Shown here: positions 43,842-52,585 of the stretch, in pieces
Numbering within the stretch: position 1 is the first letter of the stretch
Layout: every line of letters begins with the position of its first letter
From: Fibrobacter sp. UWB2
GTDB lineage: Bacteria; Fibrobacterota; Fibrobacteria; Fibrobacterales; Fibrobacteraceae
Direction of reading: 5' to 3'
DNA: 64,000 nucleotides
Assembly: GCF_002210425.1 (NCBI RefSeq)
Contig: NZ_MWQK01000006.1
Location: 62,001-126,000, forward strand
Notes under the pieces: generated by a model
What the model was told of the DNA's origin: nothing
What the model saw: the letters and a program-made list of their open reading frames with translations, nothing else
Database searches by the model: none
Program-made: the position numbers and the translations under genes

Positions 43842-46333
43842 TGATGCGCTATTTATGGCTTTTTCTTATGATGTTCTTTGCGTCTAACGCTATGGCGGCG
43901 CATAAGGATTTCTCGTTCTTTGTCGATGAAAATGATCGTCTTTGCATACAAAAGGGTAAGTTCCTTGTTAATCTGAGAGGTTATGATAATGAAGGAAAAC
44001 TTTGTAGCGGGAAAACGCAATCTGTGCGAATCCGAGTTATCGACGCTCCTGAAGATAAACATACACCGACTGATATCTATTTGGAACGTCCGTTCATAAT
44101 TGTCGACGGTATCAATTTAGATCCAGAAGAAAAGAAAACCTTGACAGATTTGGAAGACCAAATTAATCAGGTCTGGTTACCAAATTTGTTGAAAACTTTG
44201 GGATATACACCTGTTCTTGTGCAGTTTACGGAAACAGTTCGAACGTCATTGCAAGAAAACTCAAAGGTGTTGAGCCAGTTGTTTGCATTCTTGAATAACA
44301 ACAAGTACATTCCCTTTCCTGGAGCGAAGGAAGATGGCTTTGTCATCATGGGGATAAGTCAGGGTGGCGTCATTGGACGCTATGGGTCTTACCTGTATGA
44401 TACGCATCGTAGTCCGTCTGATGCTCCGATTCGGATTTTCTCTTCGCTAGATTCTCCGCACCAGGGAGCTGTCATGCCTATGGGTCTTTTCAATACGGTT
44501 GCCTTCTGGGGTGATAAGGGCGGTTCTGCATCGGCTTCGATGTTCAAGGATATTCTGCTTTCGAAGGGCGCGGCTGACCTCCTGGTTTATGAAAACAAGT
44601 GCGATGGAAATTCGTGTAGCTCAGAAGTGAATACGAAGGGGAGGTTTCTCTTTGAAGATTACCGCAAGGCTGCAGAATATAAGGGCTTCCCGACGGTACT
44701 TGTTTCTCAGGGACAGTTGAAGGGCGTAAGCCCAGCTCATAGTAATGACTACTATCATTTGAGTCGCCATGTTGAAAAGTTTTCGATGGTTTTAGGTTCG
44801 GCGGTAAGCCGTATGCATTATTCAGAAAATAATGGGACGCTTGCCCGTAACCGCAAAAAGGAGACAACGGACGATGCCGTTTTGGAAGATTACAAGGGGT
44901 TTTCTAAATACGACTTTATTCAAGGTTCTACGTATCCGTTTGCAGAGACTATCTATAAATCGCTCCGTGGTGGATTCTTGGATGCAATGCCGGACAAAAT
45001 GGAAGAAGATTTTCTCCTTTTTGATCTTGACATGAATACGTCTTGGGATGTTGATGTGTTGACTCAAGGCTGGAGTACGTTTATTCCGACTGTTAGTGCC
45101 ATGGATATGAAGTGTAATGGGGAATTGGCAATCCGTTCGGATTGCGGTTTTACTCAGTCCTCTGCGGGATTCCCGTTTGAAAATCCGGGCGCGAGAAGTA
45201 CGGCTACGGCAACTTTTGCTGTGGACCCGACTCATCCGCGTTATAGCGAAGCTTTTAGTGGGCGTCACATTGAATTACCTTTTGAAACATTAAACCTTAT
45301 GCCTGTTATATATGGTATGCGGGTGGATATGTGGCGTATTTTGTGCGAAGTAGCTAAGTACGATTATGACGCTAGTGTAGGACAATTCAGAAATCCGAAG
45401 TTGATTGGGTATTTCTCGCCGGATACGAAGTGCATGGATGCAAGTAAGATGCCTGATGTTCTCGGTCATATGGGATTGTCCAAGAAGGTTTCGTTTGCGT
45501 ATGCCCGCTATGATTACAATAAGGATGCGACAGAGGCTAATTCCTCGGTGAAGTTCAATTTGCCGGCGGGCTGGAAAAAGGTGGGTTCATGGAACTACGG
45601 TGAAAATGTCCAGGCAAATACATCTTTTGAAGTCAATGTGAAGGTGGAAAATCCAAAGGGTAACTGGATGAAGGCGGAACTCCTTGTGTGCCGTACGAAG
45701 TTCTGTTCGGGACATTTGCAGTTGAACGAATTTGATGTTCCTGTCGATGGTAAATCGCATACGTTGCGCTGGCAGTTGCCTGCAAATGACGGTGCGCTCG
45801 ATGGCATGCGATGGTTCCGTCTTGTGCTCAATTCCGATGGCGGCGATGTAACCATATCGGATGCCTCTTTGTTGCTTGATACTCGTAGCGAACAGGCTGT
45901 TCCTTCCAAGATCGGTTCTGCGGTTGTTTATCCGAACAACTATGAATATTTCCCGTGGACTGATGATGTCCATGTACAATCTTTTGTGGATGTGCTTGGT
46001 TCTGGCCTTGAAATTAGTTATGGTAAGGCTCGTAGTGGTATGCATTTTGAATTTGGCAAAATGGTTTCAATGGATGACTATAGCAATCTTGTCGTAGATT
46101 ACTGGCCAGGAACATGCCAAAATACGATTGCATATTTTGACTCGAAAAAGCTGACGGAAGCGAACCTTGATAACGGTAGTTTGCAAAATGGATTTGTACG
46201 GAAAATTTTACCATTGAGCGAAATTATCGATACGGATGTTACCCCCAATGGCTCAAAGTCCGCTCATCGCCTGAATTTGCAGTCTGTATATGCTAATGAA
46301 CGTTGTGTCATAAAGTCGATTATGCTGAAATAG
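43841..46333 (+). CDS. Secreted alpha/beta hydrolase (lipase/esterase-like) with C-terminal beta domains
   Basis: The 830-residue protein has a signal peptide (LWLFLMMFFASNAMA) and an alpha/beta-hydrolase region at residues about 85-360: FIIVDGINL (strand before the oxyanion region), the nucleophile elbow GISQGG near residue 171 with Ser as nucleophile, and SSLDSPHQGAVMP, as in PGAP1/lipase-like hydrolases. The catalytic Asp and His cannot be fixed with certainty. After residue 560 there are two beta-rich domains (GWKKVGSWNYGENVQANTSFEVNVK; LEISYGKARSGMHFEFGK), probably for binding polymers. It probably acts outside the cell on ester bonds in lipids or plant polymers. Confidence 0.8.
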   Translation: MMRYLWLFLMMFFASNAMAAHKDFSFFVDENDRLCIQKGKFLVNLRGYDNEGKLCSGKTQSVRIRVIDAPEDKHTPTDIYLERPFIIVDGINLDPEEKKTLTDLEDQINQVWLPNLLKTLGYTPVLVQFTETVRTSLQENSKVLSQLFAFLNNNKYIPFPGAKEDGFVIMGISQGGVIGRYGSYLYDTHRSPSDAPIRIFSSLDSPHQGAVMPMGLFNTVAFWGDKGGSASASMFKDILLSKGAADLLVYENKCDGNSCSSEVNTKGRFLFEDYRKAAEYKGFPTVLVSQGQLKGVSPAHSNDYYHLSRHVEKFSMVLGSAVSRMHYSENNGTLARNRKKETTDDAVLEDYKGFSKYDFIQGSTYPFAETIYKSLRGGFLDAMPDKMEEDFLLFDLDMNTSWDVDVLTQGWSTFIPTVSAMDMKCNGELAIRSDCGFTQSSAGFPFENPGARSTATATFAVDPTHPRYSEAFSGRHIELPFETLNLMPVIYGMRVDMWRILCEVAKYDYDASVGQFRNPKLIGYFSPDTKCMDASKMPDVLGHMGLSKKVSFAYARYDYNKDATEANSSVKFNLPAGWKKVGSWNYGENVQANTSFEVNVKVENPKGNWMKAELLVCRTKFCSGHLQLNEFDVPVDGKSHTLRWQLPANDGALDGMRWFRLVLNSDGGDVTISDASLLLDTRSEQAVPSKIGSAVVYPNNYEYFPWTDDVHVQSFVDVLGSGLEISYGKARSGMHFEFGKMVSMDDYSNLVVDYWPGTCQNTIAYFDSKKLTEANLDNGSLQNGFVRKILPLSEIIDTDVTPNGSKSAHRLNLQSVYANERCVIKSIMLK

Positions 46334-46397
46334 CGACACCTTGTTGTTTTTGATGAATTAAAATATATTAGCTACGCAAAAATAAGTAGGAGATAAA

Positions 46398-47162
46398 ATG
46401 AAAGCGTCAGTTCTTTTCTGTTTCTTGTCTGCGGTGTCGTTGTCCCTGTGCGGTTGCTTGAATCCGCATATCAGTTCGATGGGCGCATCCCAGATGATTG
46501 TTGCTCACCAGCCGCGACTTGCTGTTAATGGAGACACATCTTCGATGACCTTGTCTGTTGATGCTTATGGCGGTGCGAAAATGCAGGGCCGTAGCATCAA
46601 GGACGGTTTTACTGGTGGTGCCACGGCGGCGTTGGGTTACAGGCCGTTTGGCTTCTCGTCTCCGTTGTATGTAGAAGCTGCTTTTGGTGGCAAGGGCGGG
46701 CAAGCCTCGCTTGATTGTACGGAAGGCGGCAAGTGCAATGACGGCTACAATGCTTGGCTTGAGACTAAAGAAGGGAAGAAAAAGTATTCGTTCTGGAACT
46801 TGCAGGAGCGCATTGCTCTCGGTGCGGACTTTGATGTTGGTCCTGTGATTTTGGGGCTTGGCGCTGGCATTCAGCTTTTTGAAGGTGGTGGCGATTTTGA
46901 TGACATTCGCGACTATCTCGGAAAGAGCCTTGCTGACAATGACGACGAAGGATATGGCATAAAGCTTTATTCGTCGGCTCGTGTTGGTGCGCGTCTTGGA
47001 TCGTATGGCGTTGTGGCGTTCGATGCCGACTTCATGTGGCTCAAGACGTTAAATGTAGGCTTTATGCTGAATTATTATCATCCGTCTGGATTTCACGGCG
47101 GTCTCTTTGCGGCCCAGAAGGTTGGCTACGGCGTGAATTTCGGCAAGACGTTTAGCTTCTAG
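46398..47162 (+). CDS. Outer-membrane beta-barrel lipoprotein, function unknown
   Basis: This 254-residue protein has a lipoprotein-type signal (FLSAVSLSLCGC). From residue about 45 on, alternating hydrophobic and glycine-rich strands (GGAKMQGRSIKDGF; ALGYRPFGF; VGARLGSYGVVAFDADF; GVNFGKTFSF) and an aromatic C terminus (final Phe) suggest a small beta-barrel. The combination of a lipid anchor signal and a barrel is slightly unusual, so the Cys may instead lie in an ordinary signal peptide. It follows the hydrolase gene after 64 bases with a possible promoter and a strong terminator after it. Confidence 0.7.
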   Translation: MKASVLFCFLSAVSLSLCGCLNPHISSMGASQMIVAHQPRLAVNGDTSSMTLSVDAYGGAKMQGRSIKDGFTGGATAALGYRPFGFSSPLYVEAAFGGKGGQASLDCTEGGKCNDGYNAWLETKEGKKKYSFWNLQERIALGADFDVGPVILGLGAGIQLFEGGGDFDDIRDYLGKSLADNDDEGYGIKLYSSARVGARLGSYGVVAFDADFMWLKTLNVGFMLNYYHPSGFHGGLFAAQKVGYGVNFGKTFSF

Positions 47163-47202
47163 ATGTAGCAAGTGTAAGTTTATTTTGCTGTCCTTATAAA
47201 AC

Positions 47203-47234
47203 AAAGGACTTCGAGCAAAGCTCGAAGTCCTTTT
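47203..47234. terminator. Bidirectional terminator
   Basis: AAAGGACTTCGAGC, AAA loop, GCTCGAAGTCCTTTT: a perfect 14-bp stem between two converging genes, with T/A runs at both ends. Confidence 0.9.
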
Positions 47235-47275
47235 CAATGCTTGAGGCGAAGTCTTTAGACTTTCGCGAAAGCCTC

Positions 47276-48853
47276 TTACTTGCTGAGGGTCTGAACCTGA
47301 ACGTCCCAGCTCTGGTTGCCGAGGGCGATACGGTAGGTGCTTGCAGCGCCAGCCTTCATGTTCTTGGTGTCGACAGCAGGAGCGGCATTCGGGTCCTTCT
47401 TCGGCACGCCAATGTGGCGGTTGCCCTTGAGGAATTCGATACCCTTGTTGCCAGCCTTCGTCTGGAGGCAGCCCGTGATGAAGATGGTTTCGTCGTTGAC
47501 CGGGAGACCATTTTCTTCGAGGAGCTTCTTTGCCTTCGGAATACCCGGTTCGAGAATTTCTTCTGCGCACTGGATGCCCGGATAGGCTTCCTTGAACGGC
47601 TTCATGCCGAACTGGTCGGCAGCAATCTTCACGAGTTCCGGATCCGGTTCGCACGGAGTCTTACCCTGGTAACCGAGGAGCATCTTGCCGTAGCCTTCGG
47701 TCATCTTGAACCACGTGCCGCGGCCTGCAGCCTGGTTCAAGGTGTTCATGTAAGCCTGCTGGAAGTAGAACTGAGAAACCGGCGTCACAGAGGAAGCGAA
47801 GCCACCGCGGCGTACGCATTCACTCATGTTTTCGATAACCTTCGGGAAGAGGTGGAAGGTCTTGGTTTCGCGCATCATGAGCGTGTTAGCCGTGAGAGCG
47901 CCACCCGGCATCGGGCTGAAGATAACGTCGGTCGTGATCTGACGTGCTTCAGGCGGGAAGTTGTAGTCCTTGAGGCATTCAACAGCGACGTTGTTTGCTT
48001 CCATGAGTTCCGGAATGTGATCGTCGACGATGCTGTCTTCACCGAGGGCGAGCTTGTATTCCGTACCCTTGAGGGCATGGAACATGGAGAAGAGGTCCGG
48101 CTGAGCCGTACCGCCAGAAAGCGGCTTGCGGCCGAGGTCGACGCCATCAGCGCCACCTTCGATAGCAGCCTTGTACTGGGCCACACCGGTACCGCAGGTG
48201 TCATGGCTGTGGATGCGGAGTTCGACCTTGTCACCGAGGAGCTTACGAGCGCGCTTGAACGTTTCGTAGACCTTGGTCGGGTTCGTCGTACCGGAAGCGT
48301 CCTTGAAGCAGACGGAAGCGAACGGAACACCGGCGTCCAAGATGTTGCGGAGGATGCGTTCGTAGAATTCCGGATTGTGTGCGGCGTTGAGGTCGCATCC
48401 CGGAGGAAGTTCCATCATGGTAACGACGACTTCGTGTTCGAGACCGGCGTCCGTGATGCACTTACCGGAGTAGATGAGGTTGTTGACGTCGTTCAAAGCA
48501 TCGAAGTTACGGATGCGGGTCATGCCGTGCTTCTTGAACATGTCGGCATGGAGCTTGATCATATCGCGCGGCTGCGGAGCGAGGGCAACCACGTTGATAC
48601 CACGAGCGAGAGTCTGGAGGCGGATCTTCGGACCGACAACGCGACGGAATTCATCCATCATGTCGAATGCGTCTTCACCGCAGTTCTGATAGAGAGCCTG
48701 GAAACGGGCGCCGCCACCTGCTTCGAAGTGGGTGATGCCAGCCTTGACGGCTGCTTCAACTGCAGGCATGAAGTCTTTCATGAACACGCGTGCGCCGAAG
48801 ATGGACTGGAAGCCATCACGGAACGAGGTGTCTTGGAACAGAATCTTTTTCAT
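47276..48853 (-). CDS. Carboxyltransferase (oxaloacetate decarboxylase alpha / pyruvate carboxylase B family) without biotin domain
   Basis: The 525-residue protein matches the biotin-dependent carboxyltransferase family: FQDTSFRDGFQS near the start, CFKDASGTTNP (the catalytic Lys-Asp segment near residue 190) and the metal-binding RIHSHDTCGTGVAQY (HxH near 220), followed by the helical PYC/OadA domain. The usual first motif is DTTLRDAHQS; here it is DTSFRDGFQS. The C terminus ends in YRIALGNQSWDVQVQTL just where the linker to a biotinyl domain would begin, so the biotin carrier must be a separate protein. It is likely the carboxyltransferase subunit of a decarboxylase or transcarboxylase in succinate/propionate metabolism. 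ATG 48853 has AGGA upstream. Confidence 0.85.
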   Translation of the reverse strand: MKKILFQDTSFRDGFQSIFGARVFMKDFMPAVEAAVKAGITHFEAGGGARFQALYQNCGEDAFDMMDEFRRVVGPKIRLQTLARGINVVALAPQPRDMIKLHADMFKKHGMTRIRNFDALNDVNNLIYSGKCITDAGLEHEVVVTMMELPPGCDLNAAHNPEFYERILRNILDAGVPFASVCFKDASGTTNPTKVYETFKRARKLLGDKVELRIHSHDTCGTGVAQYKAAIEGGADGVDLGRKPLSGGTAQPDLFSMFHALKGTEYKLALGEDSIVDDHIPELMEANNVAVECLKDYNFPPEARQITTDVIFSPMPGGALTANTLMMRETKTFHLFPKVIENMSECVRRGGFASSVTPVSQFYFQQAYMNTLNQAAGRGTWFKMTEGYGKMLLGYQGKTPCEPDPELVKIAADQFGMKPFKEAYPGIQCAEEILEPGIPKAKKLLEENGLPVNDETIFITGCLQTKAGNKGIEFLKGNRHIGVPKKDPNAAPAVDTKNMKAGAASTYRIALGNQSWDVQVQTLSK

Positions 48854-49096
48854 AATGTTTTCCTGTGGGATAGAATCCCTGTGTTTTACTGTACAATAAA
48901 ATACGGGCGAAAATTTAGCAATTAGCAAAAAGAACTTAAAACTTAAAACTCAGAAATGTTCGAAAATTCAGGACTTGGAGCTTGGAAACGACAACTTGCA
49001 TGTAAACAAAAGTTTTCGTTCGAAAGCGAAACTATCGAAACTAATTGTATCATCTAAAAATACGTACTGCGAAAAATGTATTTTTGGTCTAATCAT

Positions 49097-49102
49097 TATA
49101 AT
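49097..49102 (+). promoter_or_regulatory. -10 element for the FISUMP-OmpA gene
   Basis: A perfect TATAAT 38 bases before the ATG at 49140, in an AT-rich divergent spacer. No good -35 is visible at 16-18 bases upstream. The spacer (48854-49139) holds A/T words such as AACTTAAAACTTAAAACTC and no gene that I can support. Confidence 0.4.
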
Positions 49103-49139
49103 ACAAACACGCTTATTTGTGTTGGAATACGGAGTCTTT

Positions 49140-51098
49140 ATGAATAAAAAGTACGCTCTTGCTATGGCGACTTCTCTTTTGGCTGCGGAATCGGTTTTTG
49201 CCGCTCCGTCTGGTGACAAAACTGTGGTCGCGTGTAGCTTTGACGACATGTTCGGCAATTCTTGCTACTGGCGCTGCCCGGATATGGAAGATACGTTTAG
49301 AACGGAAAAGAAGGACGATCGTTGCGCCAATGTGCTTTTCAGGTGCGCCAATTATCCGCGTTCTTTTATGCGTTCGTCTGTAGGTAGCAGCGAAATTTGG
49401 GTTACACCGGACAAGTACAACTACTATTTTGGCAAGCTTCCGCAGGAATATGACTGCAGTATTTCTGAAGAAGAACGCGTGGCCCAGGCTTCTCGCCCGA
49501 CACAGCCGCCTCCGCCGAATCCGTATGCCGCAAACAAGTACCAGAACACTTCGACTTACGATGAATCGAAGAACCTTTTGATCGATAACCGCGATGGCGA
49601 ACGCTATACGACGGTGAAGATCGGTGGCCGCGTATGGATGGCAGAAAACCTGAAGTTCCGTTTGCCGGAAAGCTACTGCTACGAGAACAATACCCAGAAC
49701 TGCGAAAGCTACGGTAGACTTTATACATGGAATGCCGCCAAGAAGGCTTGCCCGGATGGCTGGAGCCTGCCGATGGGCGATGATCTCAACTACCAGGACT
49801 TTAACCTGAACAGCTTTAGAGTGCTTGACGGCGGTTACTATGTCGATGGTGAACGCTATATCGACCTCGGCAACCGTGCATTCTTCTGGCTTGGTGATGA
49901 TAAGGGCGGTGACCGAGCCGACGCTATGAGCTTTAGAGGCCAGAACCTCGAAACGTTTGCGTTTCAGGGTCGCAAGGCAAATGGTTACTCTGTGCGCTGC
50001 ATCCAGGATTGGGAAGCTGCTTGTAAGGAACGTCTTGGTGGCGTGATGGACGATGCCGGTAGGACTTACAGAACGCTCAAGGTGGGCGACCAGAATTGGA
50101 TGGCTGAAGATGTGATTCTCGACCGCCTAGACGAAATGGAAGCTCGAAACCTTGGACGTGCTTGCCCGCGTGGTTGGCATGTGCCGGAACAGGCTGAATA
50201 TGAACAGCTTTTCTCGAAGGCTTCTGAATTTGAAATCCATGCCAATGACAAGCGCAAGAGAAGCGGTCGCGATACGAAGGAAAATCCGTGCAGCTTGAAT
50301 TTCGACTTCAAGCGCGGCTACTGGACTTCTTCGAAGAACGGCAACGAAATGACTTATGTGGACTGGAAGTACAATGCCATCCGCGAAAAGGGTACGCCGT
50401 ATTTCAAGCATGGTGACGCTTATACGAACAAGCTCCGCTGCGTGAAAAATTCGTCCTCTTATTATGGTTCGCCGAAGCCGACGGTTACGACTTCCCAGGC
50501 TACAACTGCAAAGCCTGCAACTCAGACGAAGTCTGCCGCAAACAAGACCATCCTCGAAAAGTTCATTTTGCAGGGTGTGACATTTGGCGTGGGTCAGTCC
50601 AAGTTTACGCGTGAATCTTCTGACGGCTTGAACAGACTTGCAAGCCATTTGAGAAACTATAACGGTAAGACGATTGAAATTGTCTCCCATACGGATAACC
50701 TCGACCGTCCGGAAAGAAGCCGTGTGCTTGCCTTGAAGCGTGCTGAAGAAGTGAAGAGCTACTTGGTGATGGCGGGCCTTTCTGGTCAGGATATCATTGC
50801 AACGGGTAAGGGCGGTGACGAACCTCTCGTCCCGAACACGACTCCGGATAACCGCATGAAGAACAACCGCATCGAAGTGTTTGTGTATTCCTATGACGCT
50901 CCGGCCCAGGCCGCTAAGCCTCAGCAGAACAATGCCCAGGCTGCCGAACCGGCTGCGAAAAAGCCGTGCAAGGAACGCGACATGGCTAATAACAAACTTG
51001 GCGAATGCTACTCCTACACGGAAGGCACGAAGGATCACAGAAGGTGCATGGCAGCGTACAAGAACCTGCTGAACCTCGCCAATTCTAAGTGCAAATAA
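49140..51098 (+). CDS. Cell-surface protein with two FISUMP domains and a C-terminal OmpA domain
   Basis: The 652-residue product has a signal peptide (MNKKYALAMATSLLAAESVFA), a Cys-containing N-terminal part with a Pro-rich linker, and two Fibrobacter succinogenes major paralogous (FISUMP, TIGR02145) domains at residues about 148-290 and 303-440, each marked by GRVWMAENL or DQNWMAEDV, then CPDGWSLP or CPRGWHVP and a final YSVRCI or LRCVK. Residues about 480-587 form an OmpA-like peptidoglycan-binding domain (SHTDNLDRPERSRVLALKRAEEVKSYL; NNRIEVFVY). This predicts an envelope protein anchored to peptidoglycan that shows FISUMP domains outside. A Cys-rich tail ends the protein. ATG 49140 has GGAG upstream. 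Confidence 0.92.
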   Translation: MNKKYALAMATSLLAAESVFAAPSGDKTVVACSFDDMFGNSCYWRCPDMEDTFRTEKKDDRCANVLFRCANYPRSFMRSSVGSSEIWVTPDKYNYYFGKLPQEYDCSISEEERVAQASRPTQPPPPNPYAANKYQNTSTYDESKNLLIDNRDGERYTTVKIGGRVWMAENLKFRLPESYCYENNTQNCESYGRLYTWNAAKKACPDGWSLPMGDDLNYQDFNLNSFRVLDGGYYVDGERYIDLGNRAFFWLGDDKGGDRADAMSFRGQNLETFAFQGRKANGYSVRCIQDWEAACKERLGGVMDDAGRTYRTLKVGDQNWMAEDVILDRLDEMEARNLGRACPRGWHVPEQAEYEQLFSKASEFEIHANDKRKRSGRDTKENPCSLNFDFKRGYWTSSKNGNEMTYVDWKYNAIREKGTPYFKHGDAYTNKLRCVKNSSSYYGSPKPTVTTSQATTAKPATQTKSAANKTILEKFILQGVTFGVGQSKFTRESSDGLNRLASHLRNYNGKTIEIVSHTDNLDRPERSRVLALKRAEEVKSYLVMAGLSGQDIIATGKGGDEPLVPNTTPDNRMKNNRIEVFVYSYDAPAQAAKPQQNNAQAAEPAAKKPCKERDMANNKLGECYSYTEGTKDHRRCMAAYKNLLNLANSKCK

Positions 51099-51140
51099 AG
51101 TATTGATGTCCGCCTGCTGGCGGTAATATATGGTTTATGC

Positions 51141-51171
51141 AAGAAGCGCAGCTCACTGAGCTGCGCTTCTT
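51141..51171. terminator. Hairpin between two converging genes, possible terminator
   Basis: A perfect 14-bp stem (AAGAAGCGCAGCTC, ACT loop). The T-run is weak, so termination is likely but not certain. Confidence 0.6.
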
Positions 51172-51223
51172 GTCTCTCGTCGTTCGTCTGTAGCGAGCGA
51201 CGTGAGCGTTCTTTCGTCTATCT

Positions 51224-52048
51224 TTAGATGAACATCATCGTGTTGAGCTTTGCTCGGTACTTCCAGGTGAGCTCGTGCTTGGGGCCGAGAACGCCGAAGA
51301 GCGTGAGCATTGCCTTCTTGGCAGCGCCGTTGTTCCATTCCGGAGCTTCGACATACAAGTTCAGGAATGCCTGGAGTGCGCTTTCGAAATCTTCTTCGCA
51401 GGCGAGCTTGCAAGCTTCGTGATAAACGATGGCCTCTTTGCCTTGAACGTCCTTTTTGGCGACTTCGGCATGGAAGTCGAGAAGTTCCAAAAGCGATTTG
51501 GCTTCGCGGTACTGGTCGTCGCTTTCGACAAACTTGGAGAGGATATCTTTTGCCTTTGCGGTATCGCCGAGACCGAGATTAGCCTTTGCCCACAGGAGCT
51601 GGAGCTTCTTGTCGTTTGGGTTCTTGGCGAGAGCTTCGTCGAGCATCGGGAGCGCCTGGTCGAAGTTCTTTTGTGCGATGGCGTCTTCGAGAGCGGTCTG
51701 GAAACGGGCTTCTTCGGAGACGTAGAACTTTTCGAGACGCTTTTTGAGTTCTGCTTCGGGGAGCACGCCCTGGATGACGTCTGCAATCTGGCCTTTATCG
51801 ACCACGTGAATCTCGGGGACAGATTGTACGCGGAACATCTGGATGAGGCGCATGTTTTCGCGGTCATCGCAGCTCACGACGCCGAGCGTAAAGTCCATGC
51901 TTGTGGAAAGCTGGCCTGCCAACTGGGAGTACGGAGCGCAATCCGGATATTCTGCGGAAGAGAAAAGAATCGCGACAGCGCGCGTTTCGGAGGCCTTGAT
52001 GACCTCTTCTTCAAAATTTTCTGCTGTAATTTGAACTACTTTAGCCAT
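51224..52048 (-). CDS. CnoX/YbbN-like thioredoxin-fold protein with TPR repeats
   Basis: The 274-residue protein has an N-terminal thioredoxin fold (FEEEVIKASETRAVAILFSSAEYPDCAPYSQLAGQLS; FRVQSVPEIHVVDKGQ) and a C-terminal helical TPR-like part starting near residue 120 (AIAQKNFDQALPMLDEALAKNPNDKKLQLLWAKANLGLGD). This is the CnoX/YbbN layout of a holdase that passes clients to GroEL. The active site has YPDC with one Cys, not CxxC, so a redox role by disulfide exchange is doubtful. It diverges from the zinc-ribbon gene, with a 33-base spacer. ATG 52048 is preferred over an upstream start at 52078. Confidence 0.88.
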   Translation of the reverse strand: MAKVVQITAENFEEEVIKASETRAVAILFSSAEYPDCAPYSQLAGQLSTSMDFTLGVVSCDDRENMRLIQMFRVQSVPEIHVVDKGQIADVIQGVLPEAELKKRLEKFYVSEEARFQTALEDAIAQKNFDQALPMLDEALAKNPNDKKLQLLWAKANLGLGDTAKAKDILSKFVESDDQYREAKSLLELLDFHAEVAKKDVQGKEAIVYHEACKLACEEDFESALQAFLNLYVEAPEWNNGAAKKAMLTLFGVLGPKHELTWKYRAKLNTMMFI

Positions 52049-52081
52049 GCGTTTAAATATAGAATTAACTATATTCAAAGT

Positions 52082-52585
52082 ATGTGTAAATGTTCTTTTT
52101 GCGGTTCAGAAGTCGAGTCCCTCAGAATTGTCAATCTTGATCTGAGGATTTGCCCGAAGTGTTATTCCATTTATTTCCCGTGCAACCAGACGTTCGCCTT
52201 TTACGGAGGACTCTCGGACAAGACGCGTGAATTGTGGCTCAATGACTTGAACAAGAAAAACGTGCAGGACCCGCCCTGCGAAAATCCGGTGTGCATCGAT
52301 CACGGTAAACCGCTTGTGAAAGGCAAACTTCCGCATTACGGTTTCGATGGCTACGTGACGACTTGCTGCGAAACGTTCCATATGCCTCCTTCGACGGTGA
52401 AACAGCTTTTGCAGTGGTCCCTGGATATCAAGGCGGCTCCGCAGGCAAAAGAAGGCAAACACCACTTTTTCTTTATCCATTGGATTGATTCGCTTGTGAA
52501 CAAGCTTTTTGGAGAAAAGCCTGTGGAAGAAGATCCGCTGGATTACATTCAGTACAATAGAACTTTAAGGAAATTTTTTGAGTAA
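52082..52585 (+). CDS. Zinc-ribbon protein of unknown function
   Basis: The 167-residue protein begins MCKCSFCGSEVES and continues LRICPKCYSIYFPC, giving two CxxC pairs of a zinc ribbon. A second Cys/His cluster (PPCENPVCIDHG; TTCCETFH) lies at residues about 60-100. The rest is soluble, with no signal peptide, so it should be cytoplasmic. The family is not recognised. Its stop codon directly abuts the next ATG (TAAATG), making it the first gene of a tight operon with two membrane proteins and an AI-2E family transporter. A long frame upstream of 52082 merely runs antisense to the CnoX-like gene. Confidence 0.75.
   Translation: MCKCSFCGSEVESLRIVNLDLRICPKCYSIYFPCNQTFAFYGGLSDKTRELWLNDLNKKNVQDPPCENPVCIDHGKPLVKGKLPHYGFDGYVTTCCETFHMPPSTVKQLLQWSLDIKAAPQAKEGKHHFFFIHWIDSLVNKLFGEKPVEEDPLDYIQYNRTLRKFFE

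Noticed and set aside
51275-52081. N-terminal extension of the zinc-ribbon gene
   Set aside because: The upstream part is antisense to the CnoX-like gene; the zinc-ribbon motif starts directly at ATG 52082.
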